Under the pieces are notes generated by a model. That model was not told the DNA's origin and did no database searches. It saw only the letters and a list, made by a program, of their open reading frames with translations. Below are positions 62,605 to 64,000 of a stretch of DNA of 64,000 bases, in pieces. Origin of the DNA: Sphingomonas sp. Leaf242 (GTDB lineage: Bacteria > Pseudomonadota > Alphaproteobacteria > Sphingomonadales > Sphingomonadaceae); NCBI RefSeq assembly GCF_001422045.1, contig NZ_LMLW01000010.1:32756-96755 (forward strand), given 5' to 3'. Numbering within the stretch: position 1 is the stretch's first letter; every line of letters begins with the position of its first letter. Position numbers and translations under genes: made by a program.

Positions 62605-64000
62605 ATGCGATTTGCTAGACTGTGGGCGGCGCTAGCGATCGTCGTCGCGCCGGTTGCCGCGTTCGGGGGCGATACGCCGCACGTCACGCTTGCCACGCCC
62701 AACATCTCGGACGGCGCGATCACGCGTTTCACCGTGCGGTTCAGCGACGCGATCGTCCCGCTCGGCGATCCGCGCGCCGCCTCGCCGCTGAAGGTCGAGT
62801 GCGCGGTGTCGGGCGAAGGGCGCTGGGTAGATCCGCAGACCTATGTCTGGGACTTCGCGCAAGGCCTGCCTGGGGGAACGCGCTGCACGCTCGCGACGCG
62901 CGAGGGACTCAAGAGCGCGGCGGGCTACGGCGTCGATGCGGAGAGCTTCACCGTCGATGCCGGCGGTCCGATCGCCCGCGCGGTGCTGCCCGGCGAGGGC
63001 GATATCGAGGAGGATCAGGTGTTCCTGGTCGCCGCGAACATGCTCGCGACCCGTGAATCGATCGCCGCCAACGCGTATTGCGCGGTCGACGGGATCGGCG
63101 AGAAGATCGCGGTCGACGTGCTCGCGCCCGATCTGCCGGGCAAGCTGCTCGCCGGATTGGGAAGCAACTACTCGGTCAGCAATTTCCTCGAAAGTGCCGG
63201 ACTGCCCAAGACGGTCCCCGCCGATACCGCATCGCGCCAGCGCGCGCTGGCCGGCATTACCGCGCTGAAATGCCGCCGCCCGCTGCCGCCGGGCCGCGAC
63301 ATGGCGCTGGTGTGGGGCGCGAACATCGCCAGTGCCGGGGGCAAGCTCGCCGGTGCCGACCAGCGGTTCGACTTCACCGTTCGGAAACCCTTCACCGCGC
63401 GGTTCGAATGCTCGCGCGTCAACACCGCAGCGGGATGCAGCCCGGTCGAGAAGGCGTATCTGCGGTTCTCCGCGCCGGTGCCGATGAGCGCGGCGACGGC
63501 GGTTCGCCTGACGCTGGCGAACGGCAAGACGATCGCGCCCGTGTTCAGCGACGAGGAGAAGACCCGCGCGACGATCGAGCAGGTCACGTTCGCCGCACCC
63601 TTGCCGGTCGCGACGCGTGGGACGGTGGCGATCCCCGCCGACCTCAAGGACGAGAGCGGTCGCATTCTCGCCAACCGCGAACGTTTCCCGCTGGAGGTGA
63701 AGTTCGACGAGGCCCCGCCGCTGGTGAAGTTCGCGGCTGATTTCGGCATCCTCGAGGCAAAACAGGGCGGCGTGCTGCCCGTCACCGTGCGCAACGTCGA
63801 GCCTTCGCTGCAAGGCCAGACCGCGGGTATTGGCGGCCAGCGGCTGCGCGTGGGCGGTACCGACGGCGAGATCGCCGCGTGGCTGCGGCGCGTCGAGGAT
63901 GCGGGCAAGACCGACTACCAGACGATCGAGCGCAAGGGTGCCGAGCCGCTCCAGATCAACCATACCGGCGAGAAACCGCTGCTGTTCGGGAGCGGGGGCG
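62605..64000 (+). CDS. alpha-2-macroglobulin family protein, N-terminal part
   Basis: The frame opens at ATG 62605 and runs without a stop to the window end (465 codons). A signal peptide (RLWAALAIVVAPVAAFG) is followed by repeated beta-sandwich-like stretches such as RFTVRFSDAIVPLGDP, PLKVECAVSGEGRWVDPQTYVWDF and CSPVEKAYLRFSAPV. These fit the N-terminal MG domains of the long bacterial alpha-2-macroglobulins (YfhM type), periplasmic protease traps. There is no lipobox at the signal end. GGGGAG precedes the start. The bait and thioester region would lie beyond 64000. Confidence 0.82.
   Translation, partial: MRFARLWAALAIVVAPVAAFGGDTPHVTLATPNISDGAITRFTVRFSDAIVPLGDPRAASPLKVECAVSGEGRWVDPQTYVWDFAQGLPGGTRCTLATREGLKSAAGYGVDAESFTVDAGGPIARAVLPGEGDIEEDQVFLVAANMLATRESIAANAYCAVDGIGEKIAVDVLAPDLPGKLLAGLGSNYSVSNFLESAGLPKTVPADTASRQRALAGITALKCRRPLPPGRDMALVWGANIASAGGKLAGADQRFDFTVRKPFTARFECSRVNTAAGCSPVEKAYLRFSAPVPMSAATAVRLTLANGKTIAPVFSDEEKTRATIEQVTFAAPLPVATRGTVAIPADLKDESGRILANRERFPLEVKFDEAPPLVKFAADFGILEAKQGGVLPVTVRNVEPSLQGQTAGIGGQRLRVGGTDGEIAAWLRRVEDAGKTDYQTIERKGAEPLQINHTGEKPLLFGSGG

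Overview
The window is a high-GC chromosomal segment from an alphaproteobacterium, most likely a Sphingomonas-type member of the Sphingomonadaceae. Support comes from the gene orders lapA-pyrF-trpF-trpB-trpA-accD-folC, mtaB-ftsY-yciB, yqeY-dnaG-rpoD and eno-ftsB, a UrcA-family secreted protein, and the short overlapping start/stop codons (ATGA, GTGA, TGATG). No rRNA, tRNA or CRISPR array was seen. Most genes are housekeeping genes. Accessory genes and inverted-repeat elements sit between them, and in places inside them.

Layout. 1-9.5 kb: two SDR oxidoreductases, superoxide dismutase, yciB, ftsY, mtaB, a GGDEF/EAL protein, ffh and rpsP. 9.7-13.2 kb: the rimM/trmD/rplS ribosome-maturation block, split by a thioredoxin-reductase-like gene and a VapBC toxin-antitoxin pair that overlaps trmD. 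13.2-16.3 kb: a repeat-rich gap, an rluE-type pseudouridine synthase, and a lower-GC cassette of three unrecognised genes. 16.3-27.8 kb: rpoD, dnaG, a DUF559 gene and yqeY (minus), then carA, an unknown regulator-like gene, carB, greA and a rhomboid protease (plus). 28.2-30.2 kb: small membrane or stress-type proteins. 30.3-39 kb: eno, ftsB, a hydrolase, two peptidases and an MFS exporter. 39-44 kb: small secreted proteins, HigBA, a UvrD-type helicase and a UrcA protein. 44.3-46.5 kb: a Pit phosphate transporter behind a Pho box, and a Cys-rich small protein. 46.6-53.3 kb: folC, accD, trpA, trpB, trpF, a membrane protein, pyrF and lapA. 53.4-64 kb: a patatin-like protein, an EEP-family hydrolase, a glutamine amidotransferase, an esterase/GH9/esterase carbohydrate cluster, and the start of an alpha-2-macroglobulin gene cut by the window end.

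The most distinctive feature is the density of REP/BIME-like inverted repeats, of at least seven sequence types, in intergenic space. One pair is translated in frame inside carA. Another pair encodes the tail of a DUF559 protein that overlaps the dnaG start. A third supplies the Shine-Dalgarno sequence of trpA. Three accessory insertions are built into essential operons with almost no spacing: vapBC joined to trmD by a 4-nt overlap, an AT-richer winged-helix/membrane-anchor gene wedged exactly between carA and carB, and the unknown three-gene cassette beside rpoD. These are the best candidates for undescribed biology here. Functions are inferred from motifs read by eye; no database search was run.
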